Positions 48,774-56,818 of a stretch of DNA of 64,000 bases are shown one piece after another. The number at the start of each line of letters is the position of its first letter. Position 1 is the first letter of the stretch. The DNA is from Streptomyces diacarni (GTDB lineage: Bacteria; Actinomycetota; Actinomycetes; Streptomycetales; Streptomycetaceae), in contig NZ_QOIN01000061.1 of assembly GCF_003323715.1 (NCBI RefSeq), positions 1 through 64,000 of the forward strand, written 5' to 3'. Both the position numbers and the translations under genes were made by a program. The notes beneath the pieces are model-generated. The model was given only the letters and a program-made list of their open reading frames with translations. It made no database searches and was not told the DNA's origin.

Positions 48774-50108
48774 ATGCGGATCTGTGTGGTGGCGCTCGGC
48801 AAGATCGGGCTGCCCCTGGCCGTGCAGTTCGCGGCGAAGGGGCACCGGGTGACCGGCGCGGACACCGACGCGCGCGTGGTCGAGCACGTCAACGCGGGCA
48901 AGGAGCCCTTCCCCGGCGAGGAGGGCCTGGCCGAACGGCTGGCCGAGGCGGTCGGCACGGGCACGCTGCGCGCCACCACGGACACCACGGAAGCCGTCGC
49001 CGAGGCGGAGGCCGTCGTCGTGGTCGTCCCCCTGTTCGTCGACGACCGGGGCACCCCCGACTTCCGCGCCATGGACGCCGCCACCCGTGCCGTGGCCGCC
49101 GGGCTGCGCCCCGGCGCCCTCGTCAGCTACGAGACCACCCTCCCGGTCGGCACCACCCGCGACCGCTGGGCGCCGCTGCTCCAGGAGGGCTCAGGGCTGC
49201 TGCCCGAGCGGGACTTCTCCCTCGTCTTCTCGCCCGAACGGGTCCTCACCGGGCGGGTCTTCGCCGACCTGCGCCGCTACCCGAAACTGGTCGGCGGCAT
49301 CGGGCCCGCCTCCGCCAAGGACGGCGTGCGCTTCTACGAGTCCGTGCTCGACTTCGACCCGCGCACCGACCTCGCCCGCCCCAACGGGGTGTGGGACCTG
49401 GGCAGTGCCGAGGCCGCCGAGCTGGCCAAGCTGGCCGAGACCACCTACAGGGACGTCAACATCGCGCTGGCCAACCAGTTCGCCAGGTTCGCCGACCGGG
49501 CCGGTGTCGACGCCGAGGCCGTCATCGACGCCTGCAACACCCAGCCCTACAGCCACATCCACCGCCCCGGCATCGCCGTCGGCGGCCACTGCATCCCCGT
49601 CTACCCGCGCATGTACCTGTGGAACGATCCGGGCGCCGAGGTGGTCGACGCCGCCCGCAGGACCAACGAGGCCATGCCGGCCCACGCCGTCGACCTGCTC
49701 GCCGACGCCTACGGCGACCTGGAAGGGGCCGAGGTCGTCGTCCTCGGGGCCGCCTACCGCGGCGGGGTGAAGGAGACCGCGTTCTCCGGCGTCTTCCCCA
49801 CCGTCACCGCGCTGCGCGCACGCGGGGCCCGCGCCTACGTCTCCGACCCGATGTTCGCGCCGCACGAACTGGCCGACATGGGACTGCGCCCGCACACGGG
49901 GCAGCCCGTCACCGCCGCCGTCGTCCAGGCCGACCACCCCGCCTACCGCACCCTGGCCGCCGACCACCTTCCGTCGGTCCGCGTCCTGGTGGACGGGCGG
50001 CGCGTCACCGACCCCGCGCTGTGGGCCGGGGTGCGGCGCGTGGTGATCGGCGACGGAGCCGGACGCGGGGGCAGACGCTCCGCGGGGCGCTCGGCGGTGC
50101 GCGCGTGA
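48774..50108 (+). CDS. UDP-N-acetylhexosamine 6-dehydrogenase (WbpA/WecC-like)
   Basis: A 444-aa nucleotide-sugar dehydrogenase. The N-terminal NAD fold is RICVVALGKIGLPLAVQFAA, the central helices include ETTYRDVNIALANQFARF, the active-site cysteine is in VGGHCIPVYP, and the C-terminal UDP-binding domain has VLGAAYRGGVKETAFSG. The sequence type (IGLPLA and HCIPVYP) is that of UDP-GlcNAc/UDP-ManNAc dehydrogenases. In this island it can supply the UDP-GlcNAcA needed by the WbpB/E/D-like enzymes. ATG 48774 has a strong GAAGGAGA ribosome site. Confidence 0.9.
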   Translation: MRICVVALGKIGLPLAVQFAAKGHRVTGADTDARVVEHVNAGKEPFPGEEGLAERLAEAVGTGTLRATTDTTEAVAEAEAVVVVVPLFVDDRGTPDFRAMDAATRAVAAGLRPGALVSYETTLPVGTTRDRWAPLLQEGSGLLPERDFSLVFSPERVLTGRVFADLRRYPKLVGGIGPASAKDGVRFYESVLDFDPRTDLARPNGVWDLGSAEAAELAKLAETTYRDVNIALANQFARFADRAGVDAEAVIDACNTQPYSHIHRPGIAVGGHCIPVYPRMYLWNDPGAEVVDAARRTNEAMPAHAVDLLADAYGDLEGAEVVVLGAAYRGGVKETAFSGVFPTVTALRARGARAYVSDPMFAPHELADMGLRPHTGQPVTAAVVQADHPAYRTLAADHLPSVRVLVDGRRVTDPALWAGVRRVVIGDGAGRGGRRSAGRSAVRA

Positions 50109-51205
50109 ACACCGCGCCGGGCGCGGCGCACGCGGCCGGACAACCCGACGTCAGCGTCGTCGTCGCCGTCTACAACACGATGCCCTACCTCACCCGCTGC
50201 CTCGACTCGCTGGTCGGGCAGTCGATCGGGCAGCGGCGGATGCAGGTCGTCGCCGTCGACGACGGGTCCACCGACGGCAGCAGCGAGGAGATCCGGCGCT
50301 ACGCCGACCTCCACCCCCAGCTGTTCACCACCGTGCGGCAACCCAACTCCGGCGGGCCCGCCGCGCCCAGCAACCGCGGCCTGGAGCTGGCCACCGGGCG
50401 CTACGTCTTCTTCCTCGGCGCCGACGACCACCTGGCGCCCGAGGCGCTGGAGCGCATGGTCACCATGGCCGACAACTGCCGCTCCGACGTACTGCTGTGC
50501 AAGATGGTGCCGATCGGTGAACGCACCGTACCCAGCGGCGTGTTCACCCGCACGGCCCCCGTCATCCGGCTGGTCGGCGACGGGCTGCCCTGGGCGCTGT
50601 CCAACACCAAACTGTTCCGGCGCGCCCTCATCGACGAGCACCGCATCCGCTACGACGAGACGATGCCCGCCTTCAGCGACCAGCCGTTCGTGCTGGAGGC
50701 GTGCGTCCGCGCGGCCCGCATCTCGGTACTGGCCGACCAGGCCCACTACTTCGCCGTACGCCGCGCCGACTCCGGCAACATCACCTACCACACGGGCCCC
50801 GAGACGCGCCTGCGCTGCGCCGAGCGCCTCTTCCAGGCGACCTGCCGCTTCCTGGGCCCGGGACCGCTGCGCGACGCCTTCCACAAACGCCACTTCCACG
50901 TCGAGGTCTGCCAGCTGTTCGGCCCCGACTTCCCCGAACTGCCCCCCGCCGTACGGGAAGCGGTGTGCACCGGCGCCGCCCGGCTCATCGGCACCTACGG
51001 CGACGGCGTCGTGGAGCGGCTCGACGCCCGACGCCGCCGCGTCCTGGAGCTGGCGTGGCGCGGCGACACCGACGCGGTCTGCGCCCACCTCGCACCCCGG
51101 GACCCCGCCCCCACCTCCGCGGTGCGCCTCTCCCCCCTGAGCCGCACGCCACTGGGCCGGTGGCTGAGAGCCCCGAGCACGGAACCCCCCGTGACCCGCC
51201 CCTGA
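50105..51205 (+). CDS. GT2-family glycosyltransferase
   Basis: A 366-aa GT-A enzyme: DVSVVVAVYNTMPYLTRCLD, VVAVDDGSTDGSSEEI, and the DxD-equivalent FFLGADDHLAPEALERM. The acceptor region includes SDQPFVLEACVRAARI. The start is GTG 50105, giving a GTGA overlap with the dehydrogenase. It is the last gene of the + strand run and faces the toxin-antitoxin pair. It resembles the GT2 halves of the two fusion proteins on the other side. Confidence 0.88.
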   Translation: MNTAPGAAHAAGQPDVSVVVAVYNTMPYLTRCLDSLVGQSIGQRRMQVVAVDDGSTDGSSEEIRRYADLHPQLFTTVRQPNSGGPAAPSNRGLELATGRYVFFLGADDHLAPEALERMVTMADNCRSDVLLCKMVPIGERTVPSGVFTRTAPVIRLVGDGLPWALSNTKLFRRALIDEHRIRYDETMPAFSDQPFVLEACVRAARISVLADQAHYFAVRRADSGNITYHTGPETRLRCAERLFQATCRFLGPGPLRDAFHKRHFHVEVCQLFGPDFPELPPAVREAVCTGAARLIGTYGDGVVERLDARRRRVLELAWRGDTDAVCAHLAPRDPAPTSAVRLSPLSRTPLGRWLRAPSTEPPVTRP

Positions 51206-51245
51206 GCAACCGGGAGGGGGCGCAGAACCTTCGTGCCGTGCGGAC

Positions 51246-51566
51246 CTAGGTGAGATCCAGGGTGACGCGCAGGGCGGCCGAGATCCGGTCCATGGTCGCG
51301 GTATCGACGCTGCCGAGGAACTCGCCCTTGCCCAGGCGCTCGTCGGTGAGGGCTGTGAGGTCGACGGCGACGGCGGCGCCGCGCACCGGCCGGGTCATGG
51401 GGATGGTGACGACCGTGTCGGGGGCGCCCTCGGTCTCGTCGATCATCATGCACACGGCTGTGCCCGGCAGCGCTTCGAGTGCGGCGTCGGACTGGACGAT
51501 GACCATCGCCCGGGGCCTGGTGGCCAACTGGATCCGCCAGACCTGGCCGCGGGCGAGAGGCATCAC
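51246..51566 (-). CDS. PemK/MazF-type toxin
   Basis: A 106-aa protein of the PemK/MazF endoribonuclease family: the start PLARGQVWRIQL, a RPRAMVIVQSD core strand, TIPMTRPVRGAAVAVDLTAL and a C-terminal MDRISAALRVTLDL helix. Translation starts at GTG 51566 (4-nt overlap with the antitoxin stop) or at the adjacent ATG 51563. Such toxins cut mRNA and are held inactive by the antitoxin encoded just upstream. Confidence 0.87.
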   Translation of the reverse strand: MMPLARGQVWRIQLATRPRAMVIVQSDAALEALPGTAVCMMIDETEGAPDTVVTIPMTRPVRGAAVAVDLTALTDERLGKGEFLGSVDTATMDRISAALRVTLDLT

Positions 51567-51775
51567 GCGACGTCCTCGCCGAAGAGGTCGGTGAGCTCCT
51601 CGGTGTCGCTGCGGGCCTGCTCGCGCCAGGCGCGCACGGCGGGGGCCGCGTCGCGCAGCTGCTGGGCCCTGAGCGCATGCTCGACATAGGCGGACAGATT
51701 GCCGCTGGAGGCGGCGCGGGCGTGATCGACCAGGTCGGCCGGCAGGCTGACCGTGGTCCGCATACGTGAGCTCAT
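51563..51775 (-). CDS. RHH-type antitoxin
   Basis: A 70-aa protein. The N-terminal ribbon-helix-helix is MRTTVSLPADLVDHARAASS, and the acidic C-terminal tail RSDTEELTDLFGEDVA is the expected toxin-binding part. Three in-frame ATG codons occur (51787, 51775, 51763). The first lies inside a palindrome that looks like the operator, so 51775 or 51763 is more likely. RHH antitoxins usually repress their own operon. Confidence 0.85.
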   Translation of the reverse strand: MSSRMRTTVSLPADLVDHARAASSGNLSAYVEHALRAQQLRDAAPAVRAWREQARSDTEELTDLFGEDVA

Positions 51776-51799
51776 ACGCGTGAGCATACTCTTGTATGC
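51761..51799. promoter_or_regulatory. Iterated operator-like array at the antitoxin start
   Basis: CATACG/CATACT occurs at 51761, 51773 and 51785, exactly 12 bp apart, and the last copy forms the palindrome GCATAC-TCTT-GTATGC (51784-51799). Regular spacing of about one helical turn is typical for cooperative RHH binding. Part of the array also codes for repeated R-M residues at the antitoxin N-terminus, so coding repetition cannot be excluded. Confidence 0.6.
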
Positions 51800-51888
51800 G
51801 TCCGGGCGACGTGCGCTCCGCCCAGCCGGTCGGCGGGGCGGCCGGCGCCGCGCCGAGCCGCCTGAGGTGGCGCCGGGCCCCGGTCGGT

Positions 51889-54213
51889 TCAGGGAGCCGG
51901 GGTCGGGGGCTGGTCGAGGTCGTCGGAGGCGGGCCAGGGGGTGGTGCCCAGGCCCCAGGTCGTCAGGTCGGGGTCGGGGGCGACGGCGGCTTCGGCCTCT
52001 TCGGGGCTGGGGGCGACGGGGCGTTCCGGCAGCGGAAGGAGCGCGGGGAGGGCCGCGGGGTCCTCGCCCAGCAGGGCCGACCTGACCACGCGTTCGGCGG
52101 CGCGGCCGTCGTCCCAGGGACAGAAACGCTCGCGGAACGCGGCCCGCAGGGCGCGGGCCTCGGGGCCGCGCCAGGTGCCGCTGCGCAGGACGGCGATCAG
52201 CTCCTCCTCGGTGCGGGTGACGGGCCCCGGGGTCTCGCCGGGGCGGCCGGAGAGCAGGTCGAAGTAGACGCCGCGCGCGTCGCGGTAGCTCTCCCAGTCG
52301 GGGGCGTGGATCACCAGGGGGCGGTCGAGGTTGGCGTAGTCGAACATCAGGGACGAGTAGTCGGTGATCAGTGCGTCGGCCGCCAGGCACAGGTCCTCCG
52401 TGGAGGGGTGCCGGGAGACGTCCCGCACCAGGCCGCGGGCGTGCAGTGCGCGCAGCACGCTGTTGCGCCCGTAGTAGTAGTGGGTGCGCACCAGCAGCAC
52501 GTACTCCTCGCCGAGCCCGGCGCTGAGCCGCTCCAGGTCGAGGCGGGGCACGAAGCCCTTGCGGTAGTCGCGTGCGGTGGGCGCGTACAGCAGGGCGACG
52601 CGGCCGCGCGGGATGCCCAGGCGGGCGCGGATGCCGGCGACCTCCTCGGCGGTGGCGGTGGCGTAGCGGTCGTTGCGCGGGTAGCCGGCGGGCAGGTCCT
52701 CGTGTGCGCAGGGGTAGACGCGGTCCCACACCTCGGCCGAGTGCGGGTTGGAGGTGACGCTCACATCCCAGCGGTCGGCGCGGCTCAGCAGCTTGCGGAA
52801 GCTCATCTGGGCCGCGGCCGGGTAGGGCTGCTGGTCGAGGCCCATGGTTTTGAGCGGGGTCCCGTGGTGGGTCATCACGTGGACCTGGCCGGGGCGTTTG
52901 ACCAGGTGGTCGGGGAAGTTGACGTTGTTGACGAAGTACTTCGCCCGCGCCAGCGTCCGCCAGTAGCGCGGGGATCCCGGCACGACGTGGTCGGCTGCCG
53001 GGGGCAGGGTGGCGACGGCGTCGGGTTTGACGATCCACACGTTCCTCAGATGCGGGGCCAGCTGCCTCGCCCGCTGTTCGACGGCCGCCGGGTTGCAGGC
53101 GGCGCCGCGGTACCAGTAGGCGGCGTAGACGGCCAGGTCGTCCTGGAGGGGGAGCCTGCGCTGGAGGGCGTAGTAGAGGCGGTGGTAGCGCCTGGCGAGC
53201 CGGCGGCGTGCCGCGCGGGCGCCCCGCCATGTGCGGCCCTTGGCGCGGCGCACGGTCTCGCGGGCCGCGAAGAGCGGGTAGGCGCCGTGGGCGAGCAGCC
53301 AGAAGTCGCGGGTGGCGCGGCGGGGCGGGGTGAAGCCGGGCGGCTGGTGGGTGCGGTAGTGCCGGGCCGCGTGGCGGAAGTAGGCGCGCCGGTCGGCGGG
53401 GCGCACGCGCTCCCTGCGGCGCAGGCAGAACACCAGGTGCGAGACCATCCGCTCGAACAGCAGCCGTCGGTGGGCGTCCAGGTGGGGCCTGCGGTCCAGG
53501 AAGGCGAACATCGAGGCGTACTGGGGGAATATGTCGAAGTGCCCGCGGCCGGGGGAGCGGGTGATGGCGCCGCGGTGCCGCTGCCGGTAGTCGACGCAGA
53601 TGCGCGGCAGGCAGCCGATGGTGCGGGCGCACACCATCGCCTCGTTCGAGACGGGCGCGTCCTCGTAGAGTCCGGGTGCGAAGCTGAGCTCTTCCTCTTC
53701 GTAGAACGCGCGGCGGTAGGCCTTGTTCCAGGCGACGTGGAAGAGCGTGAGCAGGTCGGGGTTCTCGGCCGCCGAGAAGGTCTGGGTGCCGGTGGCGGCC
53801 AACTGCCTGCCGAACGAGCTGGGTTCCTGGCGGCCCCACCAGTAGGAGCGCTGGTGGTCGAAGACCAGCACGTCGGGGCCGCGGCAGGCGGTGAGCTGCG
53901 CGTCGATGGCCTCCAGCGCGCCGGGCAGGTAGCTGTCGTCGCTGTCGAGGAAGAGCAGGTACTCGCCCTCGGCAAGGGCGACGCCGGCGTTGCGGGCCCG
54001 TCCGAGGCCGACGTTCTCGCGCAGGTGCAGCACGCGTACGCGCGGGTCGCGCGCCTCGTACTCGTCGAGGATGCTGCCGCTGTGGTCGGGTGAGCGGTCG
54101 TCGACGGCTATGAGCTCCAGGTCGGTGAAGGACTGTTCGAGCACCGAGTCGAGGCACTCGCGCAGGTATCCCTGGACCTTGAACACCGGTACGACGACGC
54201 TGAAGCGGACCAT
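51889..54213 (-). CDS. GT2-TagF fusion: glycosyltransferase plus CDP-glycerol glycerophosphotransferase
   Basis: A 774-aa protein. N-terminal GT2 domain: VRFSVVVPVFKVQGYLRECL, LIAVDDRSPDHSG and FLDSDDSYLPGALEAI. C-terminal TagF-like domain (about residues 370-720): MTHHGTPLKTMGLDQQ, LLYAPTARDYRKG and LITDYSSLMFDYANLDRP, which are intact catalytic motifs of polyglycerol- or polyribitol-phosphate polymerases. It should glycosylate and extend a teichoic-acid-type chain at the cytoplasmic face. ATG 54213 is preceded by GAAGGAC; GTG 54219 is an alternative. It is paralogous to the next gene upstream. Confidence 0.88.
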   Translation of the reverse strand: MVRFSVVVPVFKVQGYLRECLDSVLEQSFTDLELIAVDDRSPDHSGSILDEYEARDPRVRVLHLRENVGLGRARNAGVALAEGEYLLFLDSDDSYLPGALEAIDAQLTACRGPDVLVFDHQRSYWWGRQEPSSFGRQLAATGTQTFSAAENPDLLTLFHVAWNKAYRRAFYEEEELSFAPGLYEDAPVSNEAMVCARTIGCLPRICVDYRQRHRGAITRSPGRGHFDIFPQYASMFAFLDRRPHLDAHRRLLFERMVSHLVFCLRRRERVRPADRRAYFRHAARHYRTHQPPGFTPPRRATRDFWLLAHGAYPLFAARETVRRAKGRTWRGARAARRRLARRYHRLYYALQRRLPLQDDLAVYAAYWYRGAACNPAAVEQRARQLAPHLRNVWIVKPDAVATLPPAADHVVPGSPRYWRTLARAKYFVNNVNFPDHLVKRPGQVHVMTHHGTPLKTMGLDQQPYPAAAQMSFRKLLSRADRWDVSVTSNPHSAEVWDRVYPCAHEDLPAGYPRNDRYATATAEEVAGIRARLGIPRGRVALLYAPTARDYRKGFVPRLDLERLSAGLGEEYVLLVRTHYYYGRNSVLRALHARGLVRDVSRHPSTEDLCLAADALITDYSSLMFDYANLDRPLVIHAPDWESYRDARGVYFDLLSGRPGETPGPVTRTEEELIAVLRSGTWRGPEARALRAAFRERFCPWDDGRAAERVVRSALLGEDPAALPALLPLPERPVAPSPEEAEAAVAPDPDLTTWGLGTTPWPASDDLDQPPTPAP

Positions 54214-56582
54214 GACCACCAGTCCTTCTCTGCGAGGGGGGCGGGAGAGCCGTGCGGGTTCTCGGGGACGGGGGCGCCGGAAGGGGGACCACCGGACGCG
54301 GGTGCGGGGGCGGGCGGGGAGGCGGGTGCGGGCGCGGGGCGGCGCTCGGTGAGCGGCACCAGGGGCGGATGCGCCGCGGGCACGGTGGCGGCGCGGGAGG
54401 ATGCGGCACCGCCGGATCGCTCCGGGCCGTCCTCGCCCAGGAAGACGTGGCGGACGACGCGTTCGGCGGCGTGGCCGTCATCCCAGGGGCAGAAGCGCGC
54501 CCGGAAGGCGGCGCGCAGCTGCCGGGCGTGCTCGGTGGCGTGGGCGCCGGTGGCCAGCAGGTCGATCAGCTCGTCGTCGCCGCGGACCACGGGGCCCGGC
54601 GCCAGCGCTGTGATGTCGAAGTAGGTGCCGCGCGCGTCGCGGTAGGCCTCCCAGTCGGGGGCGTGGATGACCAGGGGCCGGTCGAGTACCGCGTAGTCGA
54701 ACATCAGGGACGAGTAGTCGGTGACCAGCACGTCGGAGGCCAGGCACAGCTCTTCGACCGACGGGTGCCGGGTCACGTCGATCAGCCCGCCGGGCGGCTC
54801 GCACGGCAGCCGCTGTCCGGCGTGGAAGTAGTGGGCGCGCGCCAGCACCACGAAGGAGGGGCCGAGCGCGGCCGCCAGCCGCGCCACGTCCAGCCACGGC
54901 TGCCGCCCGCGCCGGTAGTCGCGGTGCGTGGGCGCGTACAGCACGGCCGTCGTGCCCTCCGGCACCCCGAGGCCGGCGCGCAGGCGTGCCACCTCGGCGG
55001 CGGTCGTCCGCTGGAAGCGGTCGTTGCGCGGGTAGCCGAACTCCAGCGTCGTGTACGACGACGGGTAGGCGCGCTCCCACACCCGGGTGGAGTGCGGGTT
55101 GGCGGAGAGGCTGAAGTCCCAGCGGTCGGTGTGGTCCAGCAGCCGCTCGAAGTCCATCCCGGCGGCGGCGGCCGGATACGGCATCAGGTCCAGGCCCATG
55201 TGTTTGAGCGGGGTGCCGTGATGGGTCTGCAGCACGGTCTGGCCCTCGCGTTTGACGAAGGTGTGCGGGAGGTTGACGTTGCTGACGAGGTGGCGGGCGC
55301 GGGCCAGCGCCCTCCAGTACGCGGCAGAGCCCGGCGTCAGGCGCCGCACACCGGGCGGAAGCGTGTGCGCGTACTCGGGGCCGCATATCCACGCCGTGCG
55401 GATGCCGGGCACCACCTCGCGGACCTTGGCCTCGATGGCCGCCGGATTGCACGCGTAGCCGCGGTTCCAGTACGCGGAGAAGACCGCGAGATCGCCCTCG
55501 ATCGGGCGGCGGCGCTGGAGGACGTAGTACGCGCGCAAGAGCGCCTTGCGTGCTGTCGTGCGCAGCCGGCGGAGCAGTGCGGGGGCGGCGCGGCGGGCCC
55601 GGTCGGCGAGACAGAGCAGCCGCAGGAGGCGGTGCGACCCGCCGCGCACCAGCCGGCGGCGCAGCCGTGCGCGCACCGGCTGCCGGCCCTCGCGGTATCC
55701 GGGAGCGGGCCTGTACCTGCGGCAGTACTCTCGCGCCCGCTTCAAGAACTCGGCGCGGGCCGTGCGGGGCAGCCTGCCGGGGCTCCGGTGGATGACGGCG
55801 AAGTGGTCGGTCATCCGCCGGTGCAGCGCGGGCCGCCAGCGCGCCAGTTCGGGCCGCGTGTCCAGGAGGGCGAAGAGCCGGTCGTACTGCGCGAAGACGT
55901 CGAAGTGCCGGCGGGTCGTGGTCGTCAGGATGCTGCCGCCGCGCCGCTGCCGGTAGTGCACGCACACCCGGTCGAGCGTCGCGAGGGTGCGGGCGGTCAG
56001 CAGCGCGTGGAACGACCAGGGGGTGTCCTCGTACGTGCCGGGCGGGAAGGTGAGCTGTTCGCGGCAGAGGAAGTCCCGCCGGTAGGCCTTGCTCCAGGCG
56101 AACGCGGGGAGGCGCAGCAGTTCGGGCCGGTCCGCGAGGCTGCCGACGGCGGGGCCCGCGTGCGGCGAGAGCAGTTCGGGGTGGGCGGCGCGGGTGGGCC
56201 TGCCGTCCCAGTACACGGGGGCGTGGTCGAACACCAGAACGTCCGGCTCGCCGGTTGCCGACAGCCGCTCCGCGAGGGCGCGCAGCGTGCCCGCCACCAT
56301 CGTGTCGTCGCTGTCGAGGTAGAGCACGTAGTCGCCGCGGGCCCGCGCGGTGCCGCTGTTGCGGGCGGGGCCGAGGCCGGCGTTCTGCGCCAGATGGATG
56401 ACGCGCACGCGCGGGTCAGCGGCGCCGTAGGCGTCGAGGATCTCCCCGCAGGCGTCGGGCGAGTGGTCGTCGACGGCGATCAGTTCGAAGTCGCCGAAGC
56501 ACTGGCCGAGCACGGAGTCGAGGCACTCGTGCAGATACGCCTGCACCTGGTGGACGGGGACGATCACACTGAATCGAGGCAC
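54108..56582 (-). CDS. GT2-TagF fusion (second copy)
   Basis: An 824-aa paralog of the neighbouring fusion. GT2 part: PRFSVIVPVHQVQAYLHECL, LIAVDDHSPDACG, LYLDSDDTMVAGTL. TagF part: LQTHHGTPLKHMGLDL, VLYAPTHRDYRRG and LVTDYSSLMFDYAVLDRP. GTG 56582 has GGGGAA upstream. After residue about 720 comes a Pro/Ala-rich tail, and the last about 40 residues are read from inside the downstream gene in another frame (overlap about 106 nt). This suggests that an earlier stop was lost or that there is a frameshift. The gene is first in the operon. Confidence 0.87.
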   Translation of the reverse strand: MPRFSVIVPVHQVQAYLHECLDSVLGQCFGDFELIAVDDHSPDACGEILDAYGAADPRVRVIHLAQNAGLGPARNSGTARARGDYVLYLDSDDTMVAGTLRALAERLSATGEPDVLVFDHAPVYWDGRPTRAAHPELLSPHAGPAVGSLADRPELLRLPAFAWSKAYRRDFLCREQLTFPPGTYEDTPWSFHALLTARTLATLDRVCVHYRQRRGGSILTTTTRRHFDVFAQYDRLFALLDTRPELARWRPALHRRMTDHFAVIHRSPGRLPRTARAEFLKRAREYCRRYRPAPGYREGRQPVRARLRRRLVRGGSHRLLRLLCLADRARRAAPALLRRLRTTARKALLRAYYVLQRRRPIEGDLAVFSAYWNRGYACNPAAIEAKVREVVPGIRTAWICGPEYAHTLPPGVRRLTPGSAAYWRALARARHLVSNVNLPHTFVKREGQTVLQTHHGTPLKHMGLDLMPYPAAAAGMDFERLLDHTDRWDFSLSANPHSTRVWERAYPSSYTTLEFGYPRNDRFQRTTAAEVARLRAGLGVPEGTTAVLYAPTHRDYRRGRQPWLDVARLAAALGPSFVVLARAHYFHAGQRLPCEPPGGLIDVTRHPSVEELCLASDVLVTDYSSLMFDYAVLDRPLVIHAPDWEAYRDARGTYFDITALAPGPVVRGDDELIDLLATGAHATEHARQLRAAFRARFCPWDDGHAAERVVRHVFLGEDGPERSGGAASSRAATVPAAHPPLVPLTERRPAPAPASPPAPAPASGGPPSGAPVPENPHGSPAPLAEKDWWSWSASASSYRCSRSRDTCASASTRCSNSPSPTWSS

Positions 56583-56691
56583 GGCTGGTTCCCCGGTATC
56601 GACGTGACGGCTGGGACGGCTGTCGCGGGCGGCTGTGTCGGACGGACAGGCCAATAGTCCGATTTATCCCACACGATGCCGCGCGTCACAT

Positions 56692-56735
56692 CCCGGAGCC
56701 GTTCCGGAGACGACCCGGAGCCGTTCCGGAGACGA
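56692..56735. repeat. 22-bp tandem repeat with inner palindrome upstream of the fusion operon
   Basis: Two exact 22-bp units (56692-56713 and 56714-56735) each contain CCGGA-GCCGT-TCCGG, an inverted repeat. They lie 110-153 bp upstream of the start codon at 56582, next to an AT-rich stretch (56651-56672), so they may be tandem regulator sites. Confidence 0.6.
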
Positions 56736-56818
56736 CCGCCGTACATCCCGCCGGGGCGCCGCCGGTTGTGCCGTTCGCCGTTGTCCCTCCCGCGTCCCTC
56801 GGCGCGGCCGCTCTCAGT

